From an uncultured Lachnospiraceae bacterium (GTDB taxonomy: Bacteria; Bacillota; Clostridia; Lachnospirales; Lachnospiraceae), in contig CAJUST010000010.1 of assembly GCA_910589105.1 (NCBI GenBank), forward strand, positions 1 through 64,000: DNA of 64,000 bases. Reading direction: 5' to 3'. Every line of letters starts with the position of its first letter. The first letter of the stretch is position 1. Shown one piece after another: positions 26,277 through 34,779 of the stretch. A program made the translations under genes and the position numbers. Under the pieces are notes generated by a model that searched no databases, was not told the origin of the DNA, and saw nothing but the letters and a program-made list of their open reading frames with translations.

Positions 26277-27968
26277 ATGAAAGGATTCGAAAAGTATCGT
26301 AAAATGTATTTCATGCCGCCAGAGGACTGCTTTGACTGGGTCAAAAAAGACTCCATTGCAAAAGCCCCTATCTGGTGCAGCGTCGATTTGCGCGACGGCA
26401 ATCAGGCGTTAATAGAGCCAATGAATTTAGAAGAAAAAATAAAATTCTATCAAATGCTTGTCGACATCGGCTTTAAGCACATCGAAGTCGGCTTTCCCGC
26501 CGCTTCTGAAACAGAATACCAGTTCTTACGCGCCATTATCGAGCGGGGCATGATCCCAGACGATGTAACCGTACAGGTTTTAACGCAGGCCAGAGAACAT
26601 ATTATCAAACGCACTTTTGAAGCGATCGACGGCGCGCCAAACGTCATTGTGCATGTATACAACTCTACCTCCGTCGCCCAGCGTGAGCAGGTTTTCAAAA
26701 AATCCAAAGAAGAAATTAAACAAATCGCCGTAGACGGCGCCAAACTCGTCTACGATTTGTCCAAACAGGAAAAAGGAAATATTTCGTTTGAATACTCGCC
26801 TGAAAGCTTTACCGGCACCGAGATGGATTACGCTTTAGAAGTCTGCAATGCCGTATTAGACATTTGGCAGCCCACGCCGGAACGAAAAGCCATAATCAAC
26901 CTGCCTTCCACCGTACAGTATTCCATGCCTCATGTATTTGCGAGCCAGATTGAATATTTCAACAAAAACTTAAAATACCGTGACAGCGTCCTGATTTCCC
27001 TGCATCCGCACAACGACAGGGGAAGCGGAATAAGCGACGCGGAACTTGGCCTGTTAGCGGGCGCAGACCGTATAGAAGGCACCTTATTTGGCAATGGAGA
27101 ACGAACCGGAAACGTCGATATTGTAACGCTTGGAATGAATATGTATTCACTTGGCGTAGATCCGTGTTTAAACTTCCATAACATGAAACAAATCCGCGAA
27201 ACTTACGAAAAGCTGACTAATATGGAAGTTTCCATGCGACAGCCCTACGCAGGGGATTTGGTGTTTACCGCTTTTTCCGGCTCCCATCAGGATGCAATTT
27301 CCAAAGGCATGGCCTGCCACGCCGCAGAAAAAGACGCTTTCTGGACAGTGCCTTATCTCCCGATTGATCCAAAAGATCTGGGACGCACCTATGATTCCGA
27401 CGTAATCCGGATTAACAGCCAGTCAGGAAAAGGCGGCGTAAGTTATGTCTTAAAACAAACATATGGAATTATGCTTCCCGAAAAGATGAAAGAAGAATTT
27501 GGCTACCTTGTCAAAGACGTTTCCGACAAAGAGCACAGCGAGCTGGATGCAGAGCGGATTTACAAAATATTCAAAGAAACGTACCGCAATATTACCAGCG
27601 CGTTCCATGTTTCAGAAACCCATTTCCGTCAGCATGACGGCATAGAAGCCACCATCACGATCCAAACGCCGGAAAAAACTGAAATCGTAACCGCAAACGG
27701 AAACGGCCGCTTAGATTCCGTCAGCAAAGCGCTGAAAAAGCATTTTAACATCACCTACGAACTGACGGAATACACCGAACATTCCCTTTCCCGCGGTTCC
27801 TCCTCCAAAGCCCTTGCTTATGTCGGCATTACCGCGCATGAGAAGTTAATATGGGGCGTAGGCATGGATGAAGACATTATTAAAGCTTCCATTAACGCCT
27901 TAACCGCCGCCATTAACCGGGCAGGGCTTCACACATTAGACAGGGCAAACGCCAATCAATATAAATAA
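26277..27968 (+). CDS. leuA: 2-isopropylmalate synthase
   Basis: A 563-residue enzyme joining acetyl-CoA and 2-oxoisovalerate, the first step of leucine synthesis. The catalytic domain begins with DLRDGNQALIEP; HPHNDRGSGISDAELG holds metal-binding histidines. The C-terminal domain (from about 430) is the leucine-feedback regulatory region. Length matches the long LeuA class. The T-box upstream ties expression to leucine tRNA charging. No leuB/C/D follows; a terminator closes the unit. Confidence 0.96.
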   Translation: MKGFEKYRKMYFMPPEDCFDWVKKDSIAKAPIWCSVDLRDGNQALIEPMNLEEKIKFYQMLVDIGFKHIEVGFPAASETEYQFLRAIIERGMIPDDVTVQVLTQAREHIIKRTFEAIDGAPNVIVHVYNSTSVAQREQVFKKSKEEIKQIAVDGAKLVYDLSKQEKGNISFEYSPESFTGTEMDYALEVCNAVLDIWQPTPERKAIINLPSTVQYSMPHVFASQIEYFNKNLKYRDSVLISLHPHNDRGSGISDAELGLLAGADRIEGTLFGNGERTGNVDIVTLGMNMYSLGVDPCLNFHNMKQIRETYEKLTNMEVSMRQPYAGDLVFTAFSGSHQDAISKGMACHAAEKDAFWTVPYLPIDPKDLGRTYDSDVIRINSQSGKGGVSYVLKQTYGIMLPEKMKEEFGYLVKDVSDKEHSELDAERIYKIFKETYRNITSAFHVSETHFRQHDGIEATITIQTPEKTEIVTANGNGRLDSVSKALKKHFNITYELTEYTEHSLSRGSSSKALAYVGITAHEKLIWGVGMDEDIIKASINALTAAINRAGLHTLDRANANQYK

Positions 27969-27970
27969 TC

Positions 27971-28007
27971 AAAAAAAGCCGGACGCGCCTAAGTCCGGCT
28001 TTTTTTA
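27971..28007. terminator. Bidirectional terminator between leuA and hflX
   Basis: AAAAAAAGCCGGAC and GTCCGGCTTTTTTT are perfect complements around an 8-base loop, giving T-runs in both directions. The hflX stop codon lies inside it. Confidence 0.9.
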
Positions 28008-29243
28008 ATTCATTTTCCCATATACTTCCATCGGCACATACGCGCGGATAAAAATCCCGTCCGCTTCATACGATTCTTCTAATAATTCCCCCTGCTTTCG
28101 CACAATCTGTAAAATTCCGGCATCCGGATACGGAATCAGACGTTCCACTAAAATCTTTTCTTCGCGTAAAATTTCTGACAATGTTTCCTTAACCGCTTCA
28201 AGCCCCTCTCCGTATTTTGCGGAGATAGAAAGCGTATAATCCGCCTGAAAATCATGCAAAGGCTCTGTATCCGCCCGCTTGTCCCGCTTATTGAACAATG
28301 TTACAATCTTTTTTTTCTTGACGCCAAGATTTTGCAGCGTTTCATAGACGATATGCATCTGCCGCTCTGCCGCTGGATTGGAAGAATCCACTACATGCAG
28401 AATATAGTCCGCATACTTCGCTTCCTCTAACGTGCTTTTGAACGCTTCCACCAAATGATGCGGCAGTTTCCGGATAAACCCTACTGTATCCGTCAAAAGA
28501 ATCTGTTGTTTTCCGGCAAGCTCCAATACCCTAGTCGTCGGGTCAAGCGTCGCAAACAGCATATCTTCTTCTAAAACTTCTGCATCTGTCAGCGCATTTA
28601 ACAACGTCGATTTCCCCGCATTTGTATAACCGACAACCGCTGCCACGGGGATCTGTTTTTTCACCCGCCGCCCTCTCGTCACCTCACGATGGCTCCGCGC
28701 CTCAGCAAGCTCCCGTTTTAGCTGGGAGATCCTGCTGCCAATCAGCCTTCTGTCCACTTCCAGTTTCTTTTCTCCCGGACCTCTCGCGCCAATCCCGCCG
28801 CCAAGCCGTGACATCGCCCGACCCATTCCGGTCAGCCTCGATGCGCGGTACTTTAACTGCGCCAATTCCGCCTGAATCTTCCCTTCACTCGTTAAAGCGC
28901 GCATAGCAAAAATATCTAAAATCACCAACGTCCGGTCCATAACCTTTGTGTCCAGCAAATCCGACAAATTCCTTAACTGCGCCGGAGACAGTTCATCGTC
29001 ACAGACAATGCCATCTGCCTCCTTCTCAAAAATCAATTCCCGAATCTCCTCAACTTTGCCTTTTCCGACATAAGTGGCCGGATGTATCCGTTCCCGCTTT
29101 TGAATCAGCATACCGGCAGACTCCGCTCCCGCAGTCTCCACAAGTTCTTCTAATTCCGCCAGAGACTCCTCTGTATCATCTCCATCGTGTTCACTGACGC
29201 CTATCAACAAAAAACGCTCCTTCTTCTGATCTGCCTGAATCAT
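28005..29243 (-). CDS. hflX: Ribosome-associated GTPase HflX
   Basis: A 412-residue GTPase. The N-terminal HflX domain contains HPATYVGKGKVEEI and RMLGRGxG-like GGIGARGPGEKKLE. The G domain shows GYTNAGKSTLLNAL (G1), DTVGFIRKLPHHLVEAFKST (G3) and NKRD (G4). HflX binds the large ribosomal subunit and rescues stalled or heat-damaged ribosomes. Its ATG overlaps the stop of the upstream TPR lipoprotein gene by four bases (ATGA), so translation is probably coupled. Confidence 0.95.
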   Translation of the reverse strand: MIQADQKKERFLLIGVSEHDGDDTEESLAELEELVETAGAESAGMLIQKRERIHPATYVGKGKVEEIRELIFEKEADGIVCDDELSPAQLRNLSDLLDTKVMDRTLVILDIFAMRALTSEGKIQAELAQLKYRASRLTGMGRAMSRLGGGIGARGPGEKKLEVDRRLIGSRISQLKRELAEARSHREVTRGRRVKKQIPVAAVVGYTNAGKSTLLNALTDAEVLEEDMLFATLDPTTRVLELAGKQQILLTDTVGFIRKLPHHLVEAFKSTLEEAKYADYILHVVDSSNPAAERQMHIVYETLQNLGVKKKKIVTLFNKRDKRADTEPLHDFQADYTLSISAKYGEGLEAVKETLSEILREEKILVERLIPYPDAGILQIVRKQGELLEESYEADGIFIRAYVPMEVYGKMN

Positions 29244-30232
29244 TTTTGCTCCGGCTCCTCTCTGTTTTTCGTTAAAAAGAAATACTCCCGTTTCGCAGCC
29301 GCATCAAGCGGATACTCCTTTTGGTACTCCTTCATCTTCTCCTTCGCGCTTTCAAAGTCTCCACTGTATTCATATGCGGCAATTAAATTACTCCAAAGCT
29401 CCTGTTCATTTGTCACTTCTTCCAGCTCTAAGCCTTTTGAAAAATAAGAAACCGCCTCTTGATACTTCTTATCCCCAACCGCTTTCTTTCCAAGCTGGTT
29501 ATAAGCTACGCTGCTTTCCGGGTTTACCTCTATGTAAGCGTCTATGCGCGAATTGGCTTTCTGTTCCTCCCCCATCGCTTCATATGCCTGCGCAAGCGTC
29601 AGATTTGCTTCAACGTCTCCTTTTTCCACGGCAGTCAAAAGATGTTCCACGGCTTTCTCATAATCTCCACGCAAAAAGTAAATCTTTCCTTTTACCGTAT
29701 GATTTTTTGCAGGGCGTCCCGCCTTCTTCTCAAGCGCCTCGTCTAAATAGCCTTTCGCTTCCGCTTCATAACCTGCCCCATAAAGACTGTTATAAACCGA
29801 AAGATAAATCTCATCATCTTTTGCGCGCTCCACTGCCTGCCTAAAATCTTCCTGAGCCTTATCTATCTCATTCATCTTTAAATTCACGCATCCACGTAAA
29901 AAATAAATATCTGAATTATGATTATCTGCTTCTAAAAGCAAATCATACGTTTCAACCGCCGCCGTAAAATCACCCGCCGCAAACTGCGCCGCCGCTTTAT
30001 AACAGCAAATGTCCACCTCCATTGCGCCAAGCTTTTCCGTCTGCCCTAAAGCATTATTAAACGCTTCCATTGCCTCCTCGTACTTGCCTTCTTCCATCGC
30101 ATGAATCCCGATTAAGCGGTATGCTTCTTCCTTTTCAAGTTTTTCCTTATCTGAAACGCATCCGGAAAGCAAACAAGCTGTAAACAGCAGCGCCGGAATG
30201 CTCTTAGAAATCCATTTTCTTCTATTGCCCAT
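29240..30232 (-). CDS. TPR-repeat lipoprotein
   Basis: A 330-residue predicted lipoprotein: basic start MGNRRKW, hydrophobic segment and lipobox LLSGC around residue 25. The rest is a chain of about eight tetratricopeptide repeats, such as GIHAMEEGKYEEAMEAFNNA and GDYEKAVEHLLTAVEKGD. These form a helical scaffold for protein-protein contacts on the outer face of the membrane. Partners are unknown. Coupling to hflX by a four-base overlap suggests co-expression, not shared function. Confidence 0.88.
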   Translation of the reverse strand: MGNRRKWISKSIPALLFTACLLSGCVSDKEKLEKEEAYRLIGIHAMEEGKYEEAMEAFNNALGQTEKLGAMEVDICCYKAAAQFAAGDFTAAVETYDLLLEADNHNSDIYFLRGCVNLKMNEIDKAQEDFRQAVERAKDDEIYLSVYNSLYGAGYEAEAKGYLDEALEKKAGRPAKNHTVKGKIYFLRGDYEKAVEHLLTAVEKGDVEANLTLAQAYEAMGEEQKANSRIDAYIEVNPESSVAYNQLGKKAVGDKKYQEAVSYFSKGLELEEVTNEQELWSNLIAAYEYSGDFESAKEKMKEYQKEYPLDAAAKREYFFLTKNREEPEQK

Positions 30233-30395
30233 TTTATATCCCTTTCCATCTATGATTCCCAAATTACATTAACATATTAGCAGTCCTCCTAGGAATCTGC
30301 AAGAAAAAAAGTATTTTCCTGTTTAATTCTCTATTAATTTATGCTATACTAATTGTCTGGAACACGAAATATTATTGAAAGGAACTATCCAGCAT

Positions 30396-30611
30396 ATGAT
30401 TTCTTACTATAACGAAGAAACGGATTCTGTAGATATTGTCTTAAGCAGTCTTTTGACTCTGCGCCTGCCCTGCCAGAAAATTTTTGCAACTGTTACAACT
30501 ACACCGAAAACCTATGAAATCATGGTCAAACTTACCAGAGAAAATCCAACTCTTTTTGCTGAAATGGCATTGGATCATTGGCTGGAATCTTATTTAGACG
30601 GATTCTTATGA
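30396..30611 (+). CDS. Small hypothetical protein
   Basis: A 71-residue protein starting MISYYNEETDSVDIVL, behind GAAAGGAAC with long spacing. A TATACT box about 45 bases upstream supports transcription. Composition is balanced, with no membrane helix or cysteine motif. The family is not recognised. Its 3' end overlaps the convergent gene at 30590 by 22 bases. Confidence 0.6.
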   Translation: MISYYNEETDSVDIVLSSLLTLRLPCQKIFATVTTTPKTYEIMVKLTRENPTLFAEMALDHWLESYLDGFL

Positions 30612-31810
30612 TGCGCCGCTTCCACTTCTAATTCCACTTCCTGTATTTTTTTATCTTTTGCAATCGCCTGTAAGATTTTTGCTATGTCTTCCGGTGAGAA
30701 CATATCAATCGCTTTTACAAGATCGCCTATATTATCGCGGTTTACGCGTAATAATCCGCCTTTTGAAAGCGGGATATTCAGCACGTTGTTTGGATTGCTC
30801 ATATCTCCAAGGCAAATCTGCTGTTTCTTATCATCACAGATAAATGTCACGCCGTTATAAGTAATGTTTCCGGTTTCGTCCTGCAAATACGAATATGGCG
30901 CCCGTTTTACGCCTGAGAGACGCGCCAAAAACCCGTTTCCCTTCTGCGCGGCATTTGCCGCTCCCTTGATTGCTTCCTGTTCCGAAGTCAGCGAAGCTTT
31001 CTCCATCTCATTAGCAGGATTCTGCCCAAACGCTTCCGCCGCAATGCCTGACGCTTGTTTTGCCGCGGCCGCTTTATCACGTTTTTTTACCCTCTGCCTT
31101 AATTCTTCTTTATAAGCGTCAATATCCTTATCTATCTTTTTTAATAGCTGTTTCCACTCCTTTTCCGAAAAGAAGGAAGCCCCTATTTGGATTTTTGGCG
31201 CCCCTTCCTTTATCCGCTTTTTTACAAATGCGTGAAACTCCATTAACATTGCGCCAAAGCCTTCTTCCTCTTTTACGTTCTCCTCGTCTTCCAACTCCGA
31301 AACCATTCCGTCATTTAACGTCTGTTTCGCTTCCTCCCACGCTTTAGCGGCTATCTTTTCAACTGGGTTTTCTGTATCTTCCGGGATCAAAAGTGGATTT
31401 ACTTCATAAGCCATACTTGATCCGTCCTCGTTCTTCTGTTCCACGTAAACTTTATGCTCGTCAATGAACACTTTTGCCTTTAACGTATACCCTTTTATCA
31501 CATTCACTTCTACGCAGTCACTCTCCGCGCTGCTGATAAACCGCGCCCCACACTCAAACGATGCGCGCATTCCAACCCGCCCGCTTTGCTCTACCCAGAT
31601 TTCTTTTGCTGTTTTTCCATAATAATATTCCGTTAAAGAAGTGGACAGATCCTGTTCCCCTCCCATAGCTGTGGCATTCTCCTGATCCCCTTTTACTGAC
31701 ATCTCTTTTAGGTTTCCTGTAAATCCGCCCTCCGGTTTTTTATTTTTTCCTGCATTGCGGTTAATTTTTTCAAAAAAATAAGATTTCCCACTTACACTGT
31801 TTAAAGACAT
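30590..31810 (-). CDS. Conserved protein of unknown function, acidic/basic helical
   Basis: A 406-residue protein with no signal peptide or membrane helix. The N-terminus (1-75) is low-complexity and polar. The middle (about 75-200) contains YYYGKTAKEIWVEQSG and a beta-rich part YTLKAKVFIDEHKVYVEQ; then comes a long charged helical region rich in Lys, Glu and Ala, and a compact C-terminal stretch GVTFICDDKKQQICLGDMS. I do not recognise the family. It lies 70 bases downstream of the ECF sigma-factor gene in the same direction and could belong to its operon, but has no anti-sigma features. Confidence 0.75.
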   Translation of the reverse strand: MSLNSVSGKSYFFEKINRNAGKNKKPEGGFTGNLKEMSVKGDQENATAMGGEQDLSTSLTEYYYGKTAKEIWVEQSGRVGMRASFECGARFISSAESDCVEVNVIKGYTLKAKVFIDEHKVYVEQKNEDGSSMAYEVNPLLIPEDTENPVEKIAAKAWEEAKQTLNDGMVSELEDEENVKEEEGFGAMLMEFHAFVKKRIKEGAPKIQIGASFFSEKEWKQLLKKIDKDIDAYKEELRQRVKKRDKAAAAKQASGIAAEAFGQNPANEMEKASLTSEQEAIKGAANAAQKGNGFLARLSGVKRAPYSYLQDETGNITYNGVTFICDDKKQQICLGDMSNPNNVLNIPLSKGGLLRVNRDNIGDLVKAIDMFSPEDIAKILQAIAKDKKIQEVELEVEAAHHKNPSK

Positions 31811-31880
31811 ACTGTTATCTCCTTTCTTTTCACTTCCGCTTCACCACGGTTTGCCGTTGCCTGATCGTATTTGCATTCCG

Positions 31881-32363
31881 CTATCTGTCTTTTTCTAACT
31901 TCCGTTTCAACGCCTCTCTCCCACGCCTTAGATTCGTCTTCACCGTATTTTCCGGCAGCTCCAATATCTGCGCAATTTCCCGTATGGAATAGTCCTCATA
32001 ATAAAACAGGTACAGACAGCTCCGGTACCGTTCGGGCAATTCCAGCGTCAAAAAAAGCGTATCGTCACTTTCAGCAGGCAGAACCTGAAAATATGCGCGT
32101 TCGAACTCCGGCGCGGCTTCCAGACGCACCGTTGATTTATGCCACTTACTCTTTAATAAGTCCTTGCACAAATTAATCGCTGTCCGTATGATCCAAGCTT
32201 TTTCATGTTCTTCATTTACAAATTCCGGCTCGCAGACTAACAAACGGAGCAATACTTCCTGCGCAACGTCCTCTGCATCTGCATGGTTTTTGACTAACGT
32301 AAATGCAACCCGGCAACATACCCTGTAATATTTCTGAAAATACCTCTCCAGACTTTGAATCAT
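31881..32363 (-). CDS. ECF-type RNA polymerase sigma factor
   Basis: A 160-residue sigma-70-family protein. Region 2 is seen in ADAEDVAQEVLLRLL and EKAWIIRTAINLCKDLL, and region 4 as a helix-turn-helix in YYEDYSIREIAQILELPENT and VKTNLRRGREALKRKL. The start at MIQSLERYF follows AAAGGACATGGTAAG; seven more codons upstream are possible. No anti-sigma gene is adjacent; the downstream gene at 30590 is soluble. Control may therefore be transcriptional or by an unlinked partner. Confidence 0.9.
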   Translation of the reverse strand: MIQSLERYFQKYYRVCCRVAFTLVKNHADAEDVAQEVLLRLLVCEPEFVNEEHEKAWIIRTAINLCKDLLKSKWHKSTVRLEAAPEFERAYFQVLPAESDDTLFLTLELPERYRSCLYLFYYEDYSIREIAQILELPENTVKTNLRRGREALKRKLEKDR

Positions 32364-32451
32364 CTTACCATGTCCTTTCCTCATATATTATACGAATCAG
32401 AAGGCTAATAAGTTTCAATATCACAAAATAATTGCCAAAAATATAACAAAA

Positions 32452-32497
32452 GCAGATTTTATCCAGACTGCCCTACGCTTGACTGAATAAAATCTGC
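32452..32497 (-). terminator. Terminator of serS
   Basis: Long inverted repeat, GCAGATTTTAT and ATAAAATCTGC with inner CTG/CAG pairing, then TTTTGTTATATTTTT on the minus strand. Confidence 0.75.
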
Positions 32498-32522
32498 CTT
32501 CGTCCCTTCCCCTTATCTTTTG

Positions 32523-33803
32523 TCAGGATTCTATTTTTGTTTTGCCGCCCATATATGGCTGCAATGCGGCCGGTATATTCACGCTTCCGTCCGCGTTTAA
32601 ATTATTTTCTAAAAATGCGATTAACATTCTTGGCGGAGCCGCTACCGTGTTATTTAGCGTATGCGCAAAATATTTGCCTTCTTTTCCTTTGACACGGATT
32701 CTTAAGCGCCTTGCCTGCGCATCTCCTAAATTCGAACAGCTTCCCACCTCAAAATACTTCTTCTGACGCGGGGACCATGCCTCCACATCGCAGGATTTTA
32801 CTTTTAAATCCGCCAAATCGCCGGAACAGCATTCTAATGTGCGCGTCGGAATGTCTAAACTGCGGAATAAATCCACTGTATTCTGCCAAAGCTTGTCATA
32901 CCATAATTGAGACTCCTCCGGTTTGCAAACTACAACCATTTCTTGCTTTTCAAACTGGTGGATGCGGTATACGCCGCGTTCTTCAATGCCATGCGCGCCT
33001 TTTTCTTTACGGAAACACGGAGAGTAGCTTGTCAGGGTATACGGCAGCTTTTCTTCTTCCTGAATCGTGTCAATAAACTTGCCAATCATGGAATGCTCGC
33101 TTGTCCCAATCAGATATAAGTCTTCCCCTTCGATTTTATACATCATCGCTTCCATCTCGTCAAAACTCATCACGCCTGTAACGACGCCGCTTCTAATCAT
33201 AAACGGGGGCACGCAATAAGTGAACCCGCGGTCTATCATAAAATCCCTTGCATAAGACAATACGGCGGAATGCAGCCTTGCAATGTCTCCCATCAAATAA
33301 TAAAACCCATTGCCCGCCACTTTTCCCGCGGCGTCTAAGTCAATTCCATTGAATTTCTCCATAATCTCCGTATGGTATGGGATTTCAAAATCCGGAACAA
33401 TCGGCTCACCGTATTTTTGAATCTCTACATTACTGCTGTCATCTTTGCCTATCGGAACAGAAGGGTCAATAATATTTGGAATTGCCATCATAATTTTCGT
33501 GATTTTTTCCGAAAGCTCTTTCTCTATGGTTTCTAATTCCGCTAAACGGACGGCATCTTTTTGCACCTGTTCTTTTAATGCCATCGCTTCTTCTTTTTTC
33601 CCCTGCCCCATTAATGCGCCGATTTGTTTCGAGATAGAATTGCGGTTTGCGCGCAAGGCGTCCGCTTCCTGTTTTGCTTTTCTGGCCTTAGCGTCTAATT
33701 CAATCACTTCATCTACAAGCGGAAGTTTATGGTCTTGGAATTTGTTCTTTATATTCTGCTTTACTGTTTCGGGATTCTCCCTTAGAAATTTTAAATCTAT
33801 CAT
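32523..33803 (-). CDS. serS: Seryl-tRNA synthetase
   Basis: A 426-residue class II synthetase charging serine tRNA. It opens with MIDLKFLRENPETVKQNI, followed by the long antiparallel coiled coil (about 30-100) that grips the tRNA variable arm. The catalytic core has motif 2 around PCFRKEKGAHG and motif 3 in NNTVAAPPRMLIAFLENN. Length is typical. No T-box was seen before it. Confidence 0.97.
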   Translation of the reverse strand: MIDLKFLRENPETVKQNIKNKFQDHKLPLVDEVIELDAKARKAKQEADALRANRNSISKQIGALMGQGKKEEAMALKEQVQKDAVRLAELETIEKELSEKITKIMMAIPNIIDPSVPIGKDDSSNVEIQKYGEPIVPDFEIPYHTEIMEKFNGIDLDAAGKVAGNGFYYLMGDIARLHSAVLSYARDFMIDRGFTYCVPPFMIRSGVVTGVMSFDEMEAMMYKIEGEDLYLIGTSEHSMIGKFIDTIQEEEKLPYTLTSYSPCFRKEKGAHGIEERGVYRIHQFEKQEMVVVCKPEESQLWYDKLWQNTVDLFRSLDIPTRTLECCSGDLADLKVKSCDVEAWSPRQKKYFEVGSCSNLGDAQARRLRIRVKGKEGKYFAHTLNNTVAAPPRMLIAFLENNLNADGSVNIPAALQPYMGGKTKIES

Positions 33804-33896
33804 TGTTTTGTCCTTTCTTTTGGAATGTACATTTTCAGAATGGCAACATTATACAATGAAATATCAAAGGATTCAATCATTTGTAAGGAATTTCCG

Positions 33897-34457
33897 CTAA
33901 AAGTTATAATAGTGCATAAGGTAACGGTTTGAAAAATGAAGCCCTAATTCCGCAATAATCCGTTTACAAAGTTTCTGCGCTTTCTGGACTTTTTTCTCAC
34001 AGTCCGCCTCGGACATTCCCGGCATATACAGACATTCCAGCGCAAGATCCATCAAAAGAATCGCAATCCCTTTTTGGCCTATGTCATATGCCCAGAATAT
34101 CATTCCACTCCTGACTTTCGGATGCTTACGCCCTAATATTGTTTCGGCAATGCTAAGGCGCTGTTTATAGGTCAACGGTTCTGAAATCCGCCTCAACGCG
34201 TCTAATAAAATCCGCAATTTTTCATAGTCACGGAATTCAACTGCAATGTCATACATTTTATTAAACAGGCGGTAATCCCCGTTCAGCCTGATTTCCACTG
34301 CAAGCGCCTGTATTTTCTCATCTTTCCAAAAATTTTCCAATTCGGACGGCAGGCCAAGTTTTTTGTATTCGATGTAACTCGTATAGTAATTGGTGCACAT
34401 CACGAAATAGGAACAGTCTGATTTCATATAAATATCTCTTGCTTCTTTTGTCGTCAT
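33897..34457 (-). CDS. Conserved helical protein of unknown function
   Basis: A 186-residue, largely alpha-helical protein beginning MTTKEARDIYMKSDCSYF. It has aromatic-rich stretches (MCTNYYTSYIEYKKLGLP) and FWAYDIGQKGIAILLMDLA, but no signal peptide. A good ribosome site (GGGGGATCACAGGT) precedes the ATG. I do not recognise the family. It stands alone between serS and a divergent chemoreceptor. Confidence 0.75.
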   Translation of the reverse strand: MTTKEARDIYMKSDCSYFVMCTNYYTSYIEYKKLGLPSELENFWKDEKIQALAVEIRLNGDYRLFNKMYDIAVEFRDYEKLRILLDALRRISEPLTYKQRLSIAETILGRKHPKVRSGMIFWAYDIGQKGIAILLMDLALECLYMPGMSEADCEKKVQKAQKLCKRIIAELGLHFSNRYLMHYYNF

Positions 34458-34779
34458 ACCTGTGATCCCCCTAGCGCCTTTTGTTCCATCTTAAGCGCTT
34501 CTCTTGCAGGGCGGCTATAACAGCCCCTTTAACGGTTGATTATTTCCGTAAATGGGAAGCCGTTACGGTAAGAGCTTTCGCCTAACACAAAGGCTCGTCA
34601 GGAAAAAATGACAGGTTTCCGCCAAATTTAATGAAATACACGAATATGCCACAAGATAACGCCATTTAATCACGAATCAAAAAGAAATAAAACCTACTCA
34701 AATTTTATCATCACGGTATGGCAAATCCTAACAATCTGTGTTATGATATTTTGCAGATTATTCAGGGAGGATTTTGCAA
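34458..34779 (+). other. Intergenic leader before a chemoreceptor
   Basis: This 322-base gap has no gene. The first half contains several inverted repeats, including GGCT/AGCC near 34511-34533 and CGTAA/TTACG near 34553-34572, and could fold as an RNA on either strand. No known riboswitch core, including c-di-GMP-I, was recognised. The second half has TGGCAA and TATGAT with 17-base spacing (about 34719-34748), a likely promoter for the gene at 34780, whose ribosome site is AGGGAGGA. Confidence 0.4.
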
